A stretch of 64,000 nt of DNA, taken from Harmothoe impar. Taxonomy: Eukaryota > Annelida > Polychaeta > Phyllodocida > Polynoidae. This document shows, in pieces, positions 22,341 through 32,342 of this stretch. A program made the translations under genes and the position numbers. Each line of letters opens with the position of its first letter. Position 1 is the first letter of the stretch. The notes beneath the pieces were generated by a model. The model had not been told where the DNA came from, made no database searches, and was given only the letters and a program-made list of their open reading frames with translations. The stretch lies in the NCBI GenBank assembly GCA_947462335.1, contig OX381718.1, positions 39,090,976 through 39,154,975 of the forward strand, in the 5' to 3' direction.

Positions 22341-23880
22341 TGTATAGGTGTCTTATAAGTCGGCAGAAGGTGAATACTAGTGAAAAAAAAAAGAAAGCGC
22401 GTGTGCAAGTAGCTTTTTCTAACAGACACGTGTGTGAACTAAGCTGCTTAAGTCTAAACCCACCTGCGGTAGAAGCTCTGTACTTAGAGAGTCTTTTCAG
22501 CCGTTTAAGAGGCTTATCTAGGACAGGGTACATAAGGAGTGAAACACCCCTGTCACCAGTCACACTTTCTCCACCCGCCCTTCATCTTCGTAGCATCGTC
22601 CACTCTACGCTCGCTCAGCACGTTACGATGGTTAGTTCTGCTATTTTCTTTGTTTATGAAAGTGTTGACGCTACAGAGCATCGAAACCCTCTCGAAATGA
22701 GCCCAAGAAAGAAAAAGCAACTCCCAGTTGAAGCAAGAAGAGAAACGGTGCCCTATGATGCCTGTGAGGTAAAGAAACATTGGAAGGACGTCACCAAGGA
22801 GCAATGGACAGAAGCATGCTTCAACTTCATCGGAACAGTAGTTTCATTTGGACAGAGGGAGAAGATTTTGTTGGAGCTATTTTTCTTAGCTCCGTATACT
22901 TGGCCTGACTGTGGTGAAATTCCTTCAAGTTTGTCAGTCTTCGCCATACAAGTTATCAACTCCTTGAAGGAGCTTCGATATATGCAAGGCACTCAGGAGG
23001 AGATTGTCAAGAAAATGACGGAATTCGAAACAGGCGAAGACACAATATGGTGCGAGGAGACGACATATGCGGACGATGATCTGGAGTCCATCATTTGTAG
23101 TCCGTTGGAACATTATGTTAAAGACTTTGAGGACATGCTAGACAGCACTGAGATGAACCCGAAAGAGAGATCCCTTACTGCACAGAAAGAGGCCAAAGCT
23201 GTGTTGGAAAAGCACAAGTTTGGTCAAGGATTCACTCTTCAAAGCAGCTGTGTGAGTGTGATAAAAAGTCTTGTGTTGAAACATTCAGACATGAAGTTTT
23301 CGCGTGCTGTCGACACACTTCCTTTGCCTGAACTGATGATGAACATGATCGACCCTATGGTACCAACACGTTTCGAGTCTGCCAATTGTCCCATGTATAA
23401 AATGGTTTCAAGTTTTGCCCGTGGCCGATGGCTAAACGATCCACTGAAGTCAGAAAACCTCCTTGATTTAATCAATTGACTAAATGTATTTTCTCATACT
23501 AGTATTAGTAGCATTAGTAATAGCAGCTACTCAGTCTCGTGCAGCACAAGCAGCAGTATCTGTCAGCGGCATCCGTGACATCGTCAGCAGCAGCAGCAGC
23601 AGCAGCTGCACAAGCAAAAGACAAACACCGTAGTCTCCTCATCCAGACCTCCGCTAGTAGCGCTCTATAAGCGCAAGCAGTGGCTGTGAACCCCCTCCTC
23701 CCGCCGTACACACGGGTAAATATCAGAGTCGGCCAATGTCGCCAATACTACTCTCATACAAGGGTCAGGCGCTGCTGACCTATAATAGATGAGTCAAGGA
23801 CTATTCTACTGAGGGTCAGGCTACGCCGGAAATTCAATAACAAGCTGGACTTTGGCAAATTTGCTTGAAAGTCTGGCCAG
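22339..23880. repeat. Right inverted arm of the Polinton palindrome (inner part)
   Basis: Starts 'agtgtataggtgtcttata', the inverse of about 17998-18018, and continues through the right 284-aa gene and its 3' flank to the 'ctggactttggcaaatttgc' stretch at about 23855. Confidence 0.85.
22628..23479 (+). CDS. Unrecognised 283-aa Polinton-arm protein, right copy
   Basis: The frame is open from 22340, but the ATG at 22628 matches the start position of the left copy: both lie just after the shared 'cgctcagca' 5' flank. This gives 283 aa, versus 285 on the left. A later in-frame ATG (22697) starts the highly conserved MSPRKKKQLP part. Nearly all of residues 25-283 match the left copy, including WCEETTYADDDLE, SPLEHYVKDFEDML, KFGQGFTLQSSCVSVIKS and LPLPELMMNMIDP. 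It is transcribed outward toward the right TIR. A TATA-like 'tacataagg' lies at about 22528 and a 3' CAG-rich tract follows. No known domain recognised; a replication, structural or host-interaction role cannot be distinguished from sequence. Confidence 0.75.
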   Translation: MVSSAIFFVYESVDATEHRNPLEMSPRKKKQLPVEARRETVPYDACEVKKHWKDVTKEQWTEACFNFIGTVVSFGQREKILLELFFLAPYTWPDCGEIPSSLSVFAIQVINSLKELRYMQGTQEEIVKKMTEFETGEDTIWCEETTYADDDLESIICSPLEHYVKDFEDMLDSTEMNPKERSLTAQKEAKAVLEKHKFGQGFTLQSSCVSVIKSLVLKHSDMKFSRAVDTLPLPELMMNMIDPMVPTRFESANCPMYKMVSSFARGRWLNDPLKSENLLDLIN

Positions 23881-24130
23881 CAAGAGTCCGGCATACTCTC
23901 CCAAGAGTTCAGCATTGCCAGACTATGGCAAGAGGATCCCGCATGGTCAGACTTTCAAAAGCAAGTTTGCCAAACTCCAGCTTTTTATTGAATGTCCTGC
24001 GTAGCCTGACCCTCACTAGAATAGCCCTTGACCCGTCTATTATAGGCCAGCCGTGCCTGACCTTTGTCTGAAGGTAGAATTAGCGCTATTGGGTGCCTCT
24101 GATGTTTGCCTGTGTGTAGTCAAACCTCGC
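23690..24130. repeat. Local palindrome inside the right arm
   Basis: Sequence 23690-23880 (aatatcagagtcggccaatg ... acttgcttgaaagtctggcc type) is followed, after about 55 bp, by an inverted, diverged copy at 23937-24130 (ggtcagactttcaaaagcaa ... ctctgatgtttgcctgtg). The second copy has the same orientation as the left-arm stretch 15970-16130, so the end of an arm was duplicated in reverse. Confidence 0.7.
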
Positions 24131-24288
24131 CTGAGAGAGACATACTTCAGAAAGAAAAGAAAAAGCGGCGTGAGAAGGTGACGGGATCCCAAGTGTCAAC
24201 CCTAAGACTTACATTTGCTACGATCAAATCAGCGGAACCGGTGAAAGAAAATCTTAAAAAAAGTGTACAGAAGTAGTCGTCTTCTTAA

Positions 24289-24477
24289 ATGTTTTCGAAA
24301 ACGAAAAACTCTCCTTGCGGTAAATATAAATTTCAAAAGTGGTACGAACCAAAAATGGCCACTTACACCATAGAGAAAGATGACGTGCGCTACTTGTATT
24401 ATAAGCGTCGCGTGCATTCTAACGGTGTGACAACGAGTCCTTTAAAATATGAAAAAAGTGTGTTATTGATTGATTGA
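24289..24477 (+). CDS. Small hypothetical ORF in Polinton right arm (62 aa)
   Basis: ATG 24289 to TGA 24477; basic and aromatic-rich (KYKFQKWYEP, DVRYLYYKRR). It has no equivalent seen in the left arm. It may be a relic of a deleted Polinton gene. I do not recognise it. Confidence 0.3.
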   Translation: MFSKTKNSPCGKYKFQKWYEPKMATYTIEKDDVRYLYYKRRVHSNGVTTSPLKYEKSVLLID

Positions 24478-24699
24478 GCGCATCTTTTCAAAAATAGAGT
24501 GTTATTAGAATTGAAAAAAAGAAAATAAAAAAATAAAAATAAAATTATTGTTGTGTTTATTTTCATACGTCTTCTTTTATTAGTAAGTAAAACAATTATA
24601 ACAATTAACTAGCGTGTCCTCTTAAAGTGACACTTCCTCCGGTCGCTGCTGAATCGTCTAATTAAGGTATGTGTCGTCGTCACTTCTAGTCACGTGACT

Positions 24700-25160
24700 C
24701 ATCAGGTCACTTCCGGTCGCGTGATCCTAAAATCGATCACTTCCTAAACAAAATTAAATTAAGAGACACATTTCTTCATGACCCAACCAATCAGAGGTCT
24801 CCATTTGACCAGAAGTAGGCCCCTCATTTGCATAAATGGGTCACTTCCGGTGTACCAGCCAATCAGAAGCCTCTAACTAAGTCAAGGTCGCTTGACGTCA
24901 CTTCCGGTATGCCCTTATATGTACATGTGAAGGTCACATGACGTCACTTCCGGTATGCCCTTATATGGGCGTGTGACGTCACATGACGTCACTTCCGGTA
25001 TGCCCTTATATGGGCGTGTGACATCACTTCCGGGCAAATGGAAGCCTCTGATTGGCTGAGTCATGACCTTGACCTCTAACTAGGTCAAGGTCACGTGACG
25101 TCACTTCCGGTATGCCCTTATATGGGCATGTGACGTCACTTCCGGTCAAATGGAGGCCTC
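24700..25160. promoter_or_regulatory. Right subterminal array: SRF-, CREB- and ETS-like sites
   Basis: Three exact CArG boxes CCTTATATGG (24959-24968, 25004-25013, 25116-25125) alternate with TGACGTCA (CRE) half and full sites and CACTTCCGG (ETS core). These form tandem modules of about 45-60 bp (tcacttccggtatgcc-cttatatgggcgtgtgacg). CCAAT-type boxes (attgg) lie nearby. The composition differs from the left array, which is E2F/E-box rich. Binding is inferred from consensus. Confidence 0.6.
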
Positions 25161-25233
25161 TGATTGGCTGCATGTCGATTGAGTAATAAACAGTACTTAA
25201 CTATAGTCCCGTTCCGATACATACTATACTACT
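25150..25233. repeat. Polinton right terminal inverted repeat
   Basis: Reverse complement of 15325-15408, ending CATACTATACTACT at 25233, followed by TSD TGCATT (25234-25239). Confidence 0.9.
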
Positions 25234-25391
25234 TGCATTAAAGCATCATGCTGACCCTACGGTGTTGATACACTCCCGAAGGGTCAGCATGATGCACCAA
25301 TACAGCATTGAAGAGTTACTCACTGAGGCTGCATTGGTGCATCATGATGACGAATGTCATCTTTTCGCGACATCCGTCCTTAAAGGGTTAA
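25234..25391. repeat. TTAA palindromic MITE, copy 10, right half
   Basis: Continues from 15324 (tgcattaaagcatcatgctg) and ends CCTTAAAGGGTTAA at 25391. Joined with 15223-15324 it restores a typical copy of about 254 bp once one TSD is removed. Confidence 0.85.
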
Positions 25392-25956
25392 GAGGGATGC
25401 TGTACTGTCTTGTCTGTAAGTGTAATGGATATTGGACAATGTCACACTGATGCTATTAATGCTGACTTTGCAAATTGTCATGGCTTGGTAGAATAACAAC
25501 CACATGTTGTGCTCATGCTGTGCTGATTGTGTACATATTGTACAAAACAATGCAACACAATATATATGACATATCAAATCATTAGGGGCATTCAGGTATG
25601 ATGAGAATAAGATATGATGAGAAAAAGAAATCTATTATAACTATTGCATCGTCGTGAGCTCAGGTATCATTGCATTTCTATATTGGATAATCATATGATA
25701 CCGTGTAAAAAGCGATCATTGTAGGGTATCAGTGATGTTTTGTATTTCTTAATATGATTCACTGTTGATACATGGCTTGTATCTCCCTATACTGGCAGAT
25801 AAGCCCCAAAAAGGTAGACTGTATTCGATGTAATAAGCACACAGTGCGCTTAAAAAATGATTATAGTCACCTTTTAGCAGTTCAGAGTTTAATTGGGGTA
25901 AAAAAATTAGATATTTTTTGGTTATTCGTAGTGTAACAGGCAGCGGAAAATTGTCA
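25392..25956. other. No gene seen
   Basis: AT-rich; no supported exon or repeat boundary. Confidence 0.5.
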
Positions 25957-26027
25957 AGCCCCTTGGGGAGTCGAACCCCGGTCCCTCCGCTCTAGAGTTG
26001 AGAATGCTTACAGCTACACCACAGGGC
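25957..26027 (-). tRNA. tRNA-like sequence (degenerate tRNA or SINE head)
   Basis: On the minus strand it begins GCCCTGTGGTGTAGCTGTAAGC, with a perfect B-box GGTTCGACTCC and a GGGG/CCCC T-stem. The acceptor arm GCCCTGT pairs imperfectly with AAGGGGC. The anticodon arm is poor (loop aactcta lacks U33), so it is probably a tRNA pseudogene or the head of a tRNA-derived SINE. No clear SINE tail seen. Confidence 0.35.
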
Positions 26028-26599
26028 TAGCTGCTTCTCCGCCGCTCTGCTACGGTACTTGAGCTACTTTAGGCAGGTAGTGCGCTCTCCACGCACGCTC
26101 GGCTGCCCCGAGAGATAAGTGCCCACTACAGTAGTCTAAAAATTAGCCAAAGATGGGGTGTGTGTCTTGAAATAAAACACCACCCTATTTGCATGATCAC
26201 CTTTATTGATAGTCTTGAACATAATTTGAGTTTATAACATATTTTATTCACAAGGTGATATTCAAAAATACGATACATTTCAAATGGACTGTTCGTCCTA
26301 TAGAGTTGACATTATATGTAAATGCAATATGATTGTTGTTGTAAGTGCGACAGTTGATCCCACATGATCTGGTATGGTTTTATCTATTACAGACTGATAG
26401 CAGATCATGCCGTACAGTCACATAGAAAATTAACCAAAATCCCAAATTATACAAGTTATTGTTACGACATAGTCGAGCAACTCGGGAGCGCATATTAATA
26501 TTATGTAATGTGTGTTATTTTACCATATTCTGCACTGCGTTCATAGAGAATACTGCTTAGGTATACATTATACATTAAAGTTACAGTTACATTGTACAT

Positions 26600-27154
26600 T
26601 CAACTAGCTCATAGATTTGGCTATAAACAGCTTGACCACAGTGGGGTTTGCCTTGACTTTAAAGGCATTGCGGTCGGTTAATATACGACAGGAGGAATTT
26701 AGTGCATTCCAGAGTGCTATGCCCCTAAATAGAGGGCTTCTCCTATAGCCCTTTGTTTTAGAAACAGGATATTCCAGCAGACCAGTATACTAGTAGACCT
26801 TGTTATACGTCAGCAGGATACTTGGCATTGACACTTTGGTCCAAGTGCTAGGGGGTCATGTGACCCATCATATAGGTATTTATGAATGAGAAAGAGCAGT
26901 TGCATATCATATTGAACACTCAAGTAATCAATGTTGGCTTCTTTATGAAGATCACAAATATGGTACAGTTTTTGGACATCTAGGCTAACACGTAAGCATC
27001 TGTTCTGCATCAGTTGCAGGCGTTTGTGTTGCGAGTTTATGACTCCATTGAATAGATAACCACAATATTCTAGTACTGGCATATTATTTTTCATGAAATA
27101 CGACAGTGCCATTGATTTAACCAAGGAGCGCCGTATTACACGCCCCCCGTGCAA
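26600..27154 (-). pseudogene. LINE reverse transcriptase C-terminal fragment
   Basis: The minus frame 27154-26810 reads PVLEYCGYLFNGVI...RLQLMQNRCLRV...IDYLSVQYDMQLLFLIHKY. After a frame change, 26755-26640 reads GYRRSPLFRGIALWNALNSS and then FKVKANP. This is the C-terminal tail of a non-LTR RT. It aligns with the copy at 56283-56717 (YCGFLYNGVV, QNRCLRT, GYRRSPLHRGVELWNKLN), so both belong to one LINE family. The palm domain is missing and the frame is shifted, so the copy is dead. Confidence 0.75.
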
Positions 27155-27303
27155 TAACTTATGGCCGTATTACACTGCCCTGTGACGTCATCAAAATGGC
27201 GGTTTGTTTACATTTGAACGTTGTAGGAAAAGGTTATTTCAGATAAATTAGGCCCTTCCTCCCTACAATAATCAAATTTGAATCGAAAAAGATAAAAAAT
27301 AAA

Positions 27304-27413
27304 CCCAAAGGAACACTCGTATTAGCCTATTAACAGGGTTATTTCACTTGTTGAATGTGGGGCCGTATTTCACGAGGCCGTGAAATAACCCTGTCAAGAG
27401 GCTAAAACTCGTG
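27304..27413. repeat. Short foldback repeat
   Basis: 'ccaaaggaacactcgtatta' with 'cagggttatttcac' is inverted as 'gtgaaataaccctg' with 'actcgtgcacctttgg' around a 'gccgtatttcacgaggcc' centre. Arms about 43 bp, likely a MITE core. The preceding 27128-27200 (ccgtattacac units) is a related repeat. Confidence 0.7.
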
Positions 27414-27855
27414 CACCTTTGGCTATATTGTTTGTTTGTATACTAGTACAGCGGTGTTCAACGACATGCATCGCCTCATATTGTTGAGCATGTGGCACCT
27501 GTTTGATGCGCTACTGATGTTCTGATGTTCTAATCAACAAGATTCTGACAAAGATTCTGATTTAGTAAGTAAATCAGGTAGAACATGACCTCATGCAACC
27601 AATAACAAAGCCATTGATCAAATACATCCAAGTACAGCCCTCACTATACAACACTCTTTATCTACACACAGATGCCCTTCGTTGCTTCCTTTGACACCGA
27701 TTATAGGTTTCCTATTATGAGCCACCCAATAAGAAGCAAAAATCATGTGCTACAAACTTAGATTTATTTGTAGCAATGGAGATTGAGATTGGCTACTTGT
27801 AATTGTACCAGGCCGTGTGTAAAGACTTCAGTCGTAGTGGAAATAAGCCCATGTT

Positions 27856-28754
27856 TTAAGGTTGATCGCTACTAATTGAATATGGACTCATGCGCATCTC
27901 TCTGCGCATATAGCTCAAAATTGTCAGAATAGGATAATATTGAGGAACTAGATCTATATAGATGGACACTACGCCATATCCAAAAATTGGAGAATTCCAA
28001 GCAAAAATAATCATTTTATTCCACCTAAATAATTGATATATTTGCAGCAACTGATATTTCTTATTTTTAACATAAATTAGAATTTACCAATAAATCATTA
28101 TCGAGATTGATATAGATCTCATGACTGTGCTTCAAACAACCAAGAGTATAAAACATATACATTTTTTACCCCGATCCTTGGCTTTTAACCCATTATTTTG
28201 GCATTTAAATATGAGATTTAGACAGTTTTTGTCCTATCTTTTAACTTTAGAGGCCCAAAACCCTAAAAATATGTGCGGGACCCCCTATCAAAATTACTTT
28301 TTTATGTCAGCAAATGATCTGAACTATTTTTTGGAAAAGTAAAAATAAAAGTCTGAATTTTTTTGCTATTTTTTAAGATTTTGTTGAAAAATTTAGCATC
28401 AAATTTAGTCAATCGTCCTAAAGCCACCACTTTTTCCCCACAAAAGGGTCGTTTTTGGACCATAATTTTATTTTTCCCATTTAAGGACACAATATAGGAT
28501 TATTCTTTTCAAATATAACATTGATGTGGGCAGTGGTTCACTAAGAAAAAAAATCATGAAAATCTCCCTATTTTTGGTATTTTTTGCCATAAATAGAAAA
28601 TACTTTTTTTTTTTCGAAAATCTGTATTAAAAAAAGTAGCTCGGGACCCACCTATTTTTTTTACATTTTTCATTTTTTAATGATCTAAACTACCATCAGG
28701 CAAAAATTTGGGAAATTCTATGGATGAAAGGTTAAGAGTAGCGATCAACCTTAA
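27856..28754. repeat. Foldback/MITE family A, copy 2 (complete, 899 bp)
   Basis: Bounded by TTAAGGTTGATCGCTACT and its inverse AGTAGCGATCAACCTTAA. Internal AT-rich sequence matches the inverted copy at 1-681. No coding content; possible TTAA target. Confidence 0.8.
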
Positions 28755-30678
28755 GTACATGTTAAAACTATCGCATTGTATGTGGTATATATGATACAGG
28801 ACAAGGACAGTGTAATTGTCCAAGGCATCAGCCACAGAAAATTACCATTATCCAAGGCGTTTAACACTCATACAGCTAGTCACACATATCATATATCTAA
28901 CTTACACCCACAGTAGGAGAGTGTGCTCAGTGGACCGCATCAACATACAACCTTGAATGTAAATTACAGTCAGTCCATTTCTTTTGTTCTCTCAGTTAAC
29001 TGTGGTGTAAATAAATGAACATTGACCACTGTACCTGGCTCTCTGTAACTGAACCACACCTATTGAGTAATATTTACTGGATAAATGTAATCACCTATTA
29101 CTAGGCAAGCAGTATGCTCAAAATAAGTGGAAAGATTTGCCCTGTGAAAGTCTACAAGCCTAGAAATGTCCCACTCAAACAAACAAAATAACAAAACAGT
29201 CCCACTACCACCTCCACCCATGTCATATTAGATCAAATTGGACAAAGAGCCATCATTTTCTGTCCATATCCACAAAACCATGACTCATCAGCACCCCTCC
29301 CCCCACCACCAGATATAGCCAGGCAGTCTAACTATTAGTGTAAGTGAGACCTGCAGCGTTGTATGGACTATGTCGGGAGGCAGCACCTTATATGGCTGCT
29401 GTCTGTCCGGTTGTCGCGTCGGTCTCTGTGAGAACCGAGCACCTGTGGCAAATGGACGGCACCCGGCTGTCCTCTCACTTCCGGCCTGTCTACTTCCACT
29501 TTCTGAGAAGTGGTGCCACCTGTTGGGAGTCACACCAGACACCAGGCTCCTGTTACCCGCTACTCCGGGAGGGAGTGATTGGAAGGCCTCAGTATGGTTT
29601 CATAGCCATAGCAGCCATGTCACTCTCCAAACTCGAAACCAGTTGCATTTATAAATGAATATACATTATTCACTGGTGAATACACATGGCTGTATCCACA
29701 CAGAGCAATAAAATGTGAACCCTTCTGGGGATATCAGAACAATTTGGACCTCTATCATGGTGGGGGAATCTTGACCTAATCATGTGGAAATTCACCAACC
29801 CCATCCTATACACTTCTGCCCCCCCCCCCAAAAAAAGAAAGAAACACTCTCTAATAGGGATTGTAGCAGCATCTAGGGTGGGCCATTGTATCTTGACAAC
29901 GGAGTGGCAGTTCATTAGCCTGTCTACAGCACAGCCAGATACCTTAGGGCAGCTGTGGGATAGGTCTGTATTTGGTGTCAGTGTAGGCCGACAGGTGGTA
30001 GTCTACACCTTCATACCATCCTTGTAATCTTCTCCCACTCCCAATTAATATCTTACCTAACTACAAGAGAAAGGCTTATCTGGGATCACGCGACAACAAA
30101 TTCTGTACACCAGCACTGGAGAAACTATTTTGGTAATAAAAGTTAAAACTTTTTTTTTTCTTTTTAAACACGAGCTTCTCCCTCCATTATAAACAGCACT
30201 GGGGAGAAACTTCTGATAAAACCATCAAAGCACACATTGTTTCTAGATAATTATTAGCCAACTTGATTGGTTGGGTATACCAAGCCTGAATGGTTATTAA
30301 GCCATACACCTGAAATAGGGCTAATCTGATACAGTAACTGCAGAATGGAATATCATCTAGAATGCCATATGTGTATTGCATGGATTCCAAGCCACTAACA
30401 TGGGAAAAACACATAAGATTTCGATTTATCTATGTTAAGCTAAATTGATTCAACCATCATTGAGTTATAAAATTATATATTGGTAACATTACATTATATT
30501 GAGCGACTCTATTTGATGTTTTCAGACCAGCCTGAATCACTCAGGCTCTATTCCTTTGATTATATCAGAGAGACTCCCTGTGAAGGATTAACACCTAGGG
30601 GTTGTAGCAAGGTGGGAGATTATCATAGATAAGTAAGGGGTGGAGATAATCCCTGCCTGGTAGTCTTAATCTGGCTAT
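28755..30678. other. No convincing gene
   Basis: Moderate-complexity sequence. The frames at 29344-29658 (both strands) have no recognisable domain and no exon signals I trust. Homopolymers lie near 29819-29836 and 30150-30161. Confidence 0.45.
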
Positions 30679-30885
30679 ATTTACCCTTGATGGGCCATAT
30701 AGTGCTTTACAGTGCTTGTCCTGCGTCGTCATGATCCATGAATGCAGCTCTGGCAACTATCTTGCCAGAGCTACATTCATGCATCATGACGATCCTTTGA
30801 GACTGTATCAACCCTGTAAGGCCATGGCATCCAATGGCATACTACAATAAATACTGCATGCTATGCGGCCCCTAAAGGGCTGAAT
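30679..30885. repeat. TTAA palindromic MITE, copy 11
   Basis: Contains the perfect hairpin 'gcagctctggcaactatctt' / 'gccagagctacattcatgca' and ends 'gcggcccctaaagggctg'. Confidence 0.7.
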
Positions 30886-31171
30886 ATATGATCCCTACTC
30901 TGTATGGTATCTAATCCCACTTACTGTAACATATAGGCAGGATACAGGGGAGTAAGGGAGGCTTCATGTTGGGATTAGCGTGTGAAGAAGTCCTAGGGTG
31001 GAGTGAGATATAGTTGGGATGGAAGTAGGCACCACTCAACTCCTGGTCTGACATCCATATCGATGTGTCCACGCTCAGCCCTCTTCCCACCCTTAATCTT
31101 GTCCTTAATTTAGTCAAGGTAGCATTAAGCAGTAGGACAAAGAACAAATACTGTGTCCTCAAAGCCACCCT

Positions 31172-31405
31172 TAATCCTTTAAGAGCCGCCTAGTACTTGT
31201 ATGTACTATAACCTTTGTCATCCTTTAGCCAGTGCTGCAACCAAGCATCGTGCTGACCCTATTGTACCCCATTGGTACTCTCACAAATGGTCAGCATGAT
31301 GAATGAATGCAGTTCTGGTAGGTTACTCACCAGGGCCGAATCCATGCATCACAATGACAGGGGGCATACTGCACTAAAGCACTAGGCCATCTTTTAAGGA
31401 TTATA
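31172..31405. repeat. TTAA palindromic MITE, copy 12
   Basis: Begins TTAATCCTTTAAGAGCCGC and ends 'aggccatcttttaaggatta'; internal 'ttactcaccagggccgaatc'. Confidence 0.7.
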
Positions 31406-32045
31406 GAGCAATTCATGAATGTGGCAACCCTCATGGACTTTCATCAGAACAACCCATCTCTCCTAATTGGTCATTAGAATATAGCCAACTGTTCCCAAAG
31501 CCTTTTCATCTAAGGCCAAGGCCAACAAATGGTCTTGACAGTCTCTGGTAGTCGCCAATAAAGAAGTTTCTGACAGTCCATGAGATGTAGATTGTGTATA
31601 AGTTATAGCTTTCCCTGATTATATGCCTGTCACTTTAATTCAGGGTTTCTAAAGCTACAGGCCTGGGTGGCCCATGACTGAAAAGGTTAGTGTATACCCC
31701 TGTACTATGAGGTGAAACAGTGATATAAGTCAACAAGAAGTGTTAGCTGGCCCAGACACTAATTGCTGTTGAAATTTAGAATTTCTAATCCTGAATATTT
31801 CACTCATACTCTGCATGTAAATTAAATTGAAAACTACATCTTGAAATCACCATTGCAAAATCTTTAATGTTGGTATTCATTTCGCTAGCAGAACACCAGA
31901 ATGAATATTCTCCTGCCTGAATGTTTGCTTGTCCTAGTATGCAGGGCTGACCCAAAACGTTATGAATACTACTGTAAATTCCAGCATATTTCCCATGGGG
32001 TAATGAGGAAGAATTTATAGTACAAGTGCAGTCATAATTCTGACG
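31406..32045. other. No gene seen
   Basis: No exon or repeat boundary supported. Confidence 0.45.
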
Positions 32046-32053
32046 CATCAGGC

Positions 32054-32334
32054 CACAGGCTTAAACTGATCAGTTTGGTTATACTGGGAGTAGATGATAT
32101 GTATATAACACAAGGTATGACAAGGCTAGACTCCCATCATCTTTATACTCTAGATGACCCTACTACACCATGTAATTGGCCATAGACATGTGGCTCCATC
32201 TGAAGTATAAAGATGATGGTGGACTAAGCCGTTTGTGTATTCCTTAATAGACGGCACTACTGTCTATGTCCAAAGGCATAGTACAGTAGGGCCACCTAGA
32301 GTACAAAGATGATGGGAGTCAGTTTAAGCCTGTG
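32054..32334. mobile_element. hAT-like MITE, 281 bp, 8-bp TSD
   Basis: Termini CACAGGCTTAAACT / AGTTTAAGCCTGTG are flanked by the exact 8-bp direct repeat CATCAGGC (32046-32053, 32335-32342). A longer inner inverted repeat (gactcccatcatctttatac / tacaaagatgatgggagtc) is present. The 8-bp duplication points to hAT-type transposition. Non-coding. Confidence 0.85.
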
Positions 32335-32342
32335 CATCAGGC

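Larger units (their letters stand above)
15325..25233. mobile_element. Polinton/Maverick-like element, 9.9 kb, rearranged into a palindrome
   Basis: The ends are perfect inverted repeats starting AGTAGTATAGTATGTATCGG, with about 80 bp near-identical. They are flanked by a 6-bp direct repeat TGCATT (15319-15324, 25234-25239). A 6-bp duplication with long TIRs beginning AG is the Polinton signature, and a broken protein-primed PolB at 21.3-22.3 kb supports the assignment. Inverted homology between the two sides extends through about 15325-18018 and 22339-25233 with indels. Each arm carries one copy of a 284-aa gene; the centre holds duplicated regulatory blocks, a death-domain gene and the PolB remnant. 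I find no integrase, ATPase, protease or capsid gene, so the copy is presumably non-autonomous. The target lies in a TTAA MITE. Confidence 0.85.

Noticed and set aside
25957..26027. Functional tRNA gene
   Set aside because: Anticodon loop lacks U33 and arms are imperfect; kept only as tRNA-like.
29344..29658. Possible coding exon with overlapping frames of about 100 codons
   Set aside because: No splice signals, no conserved motif, and both plus phases are equally open.
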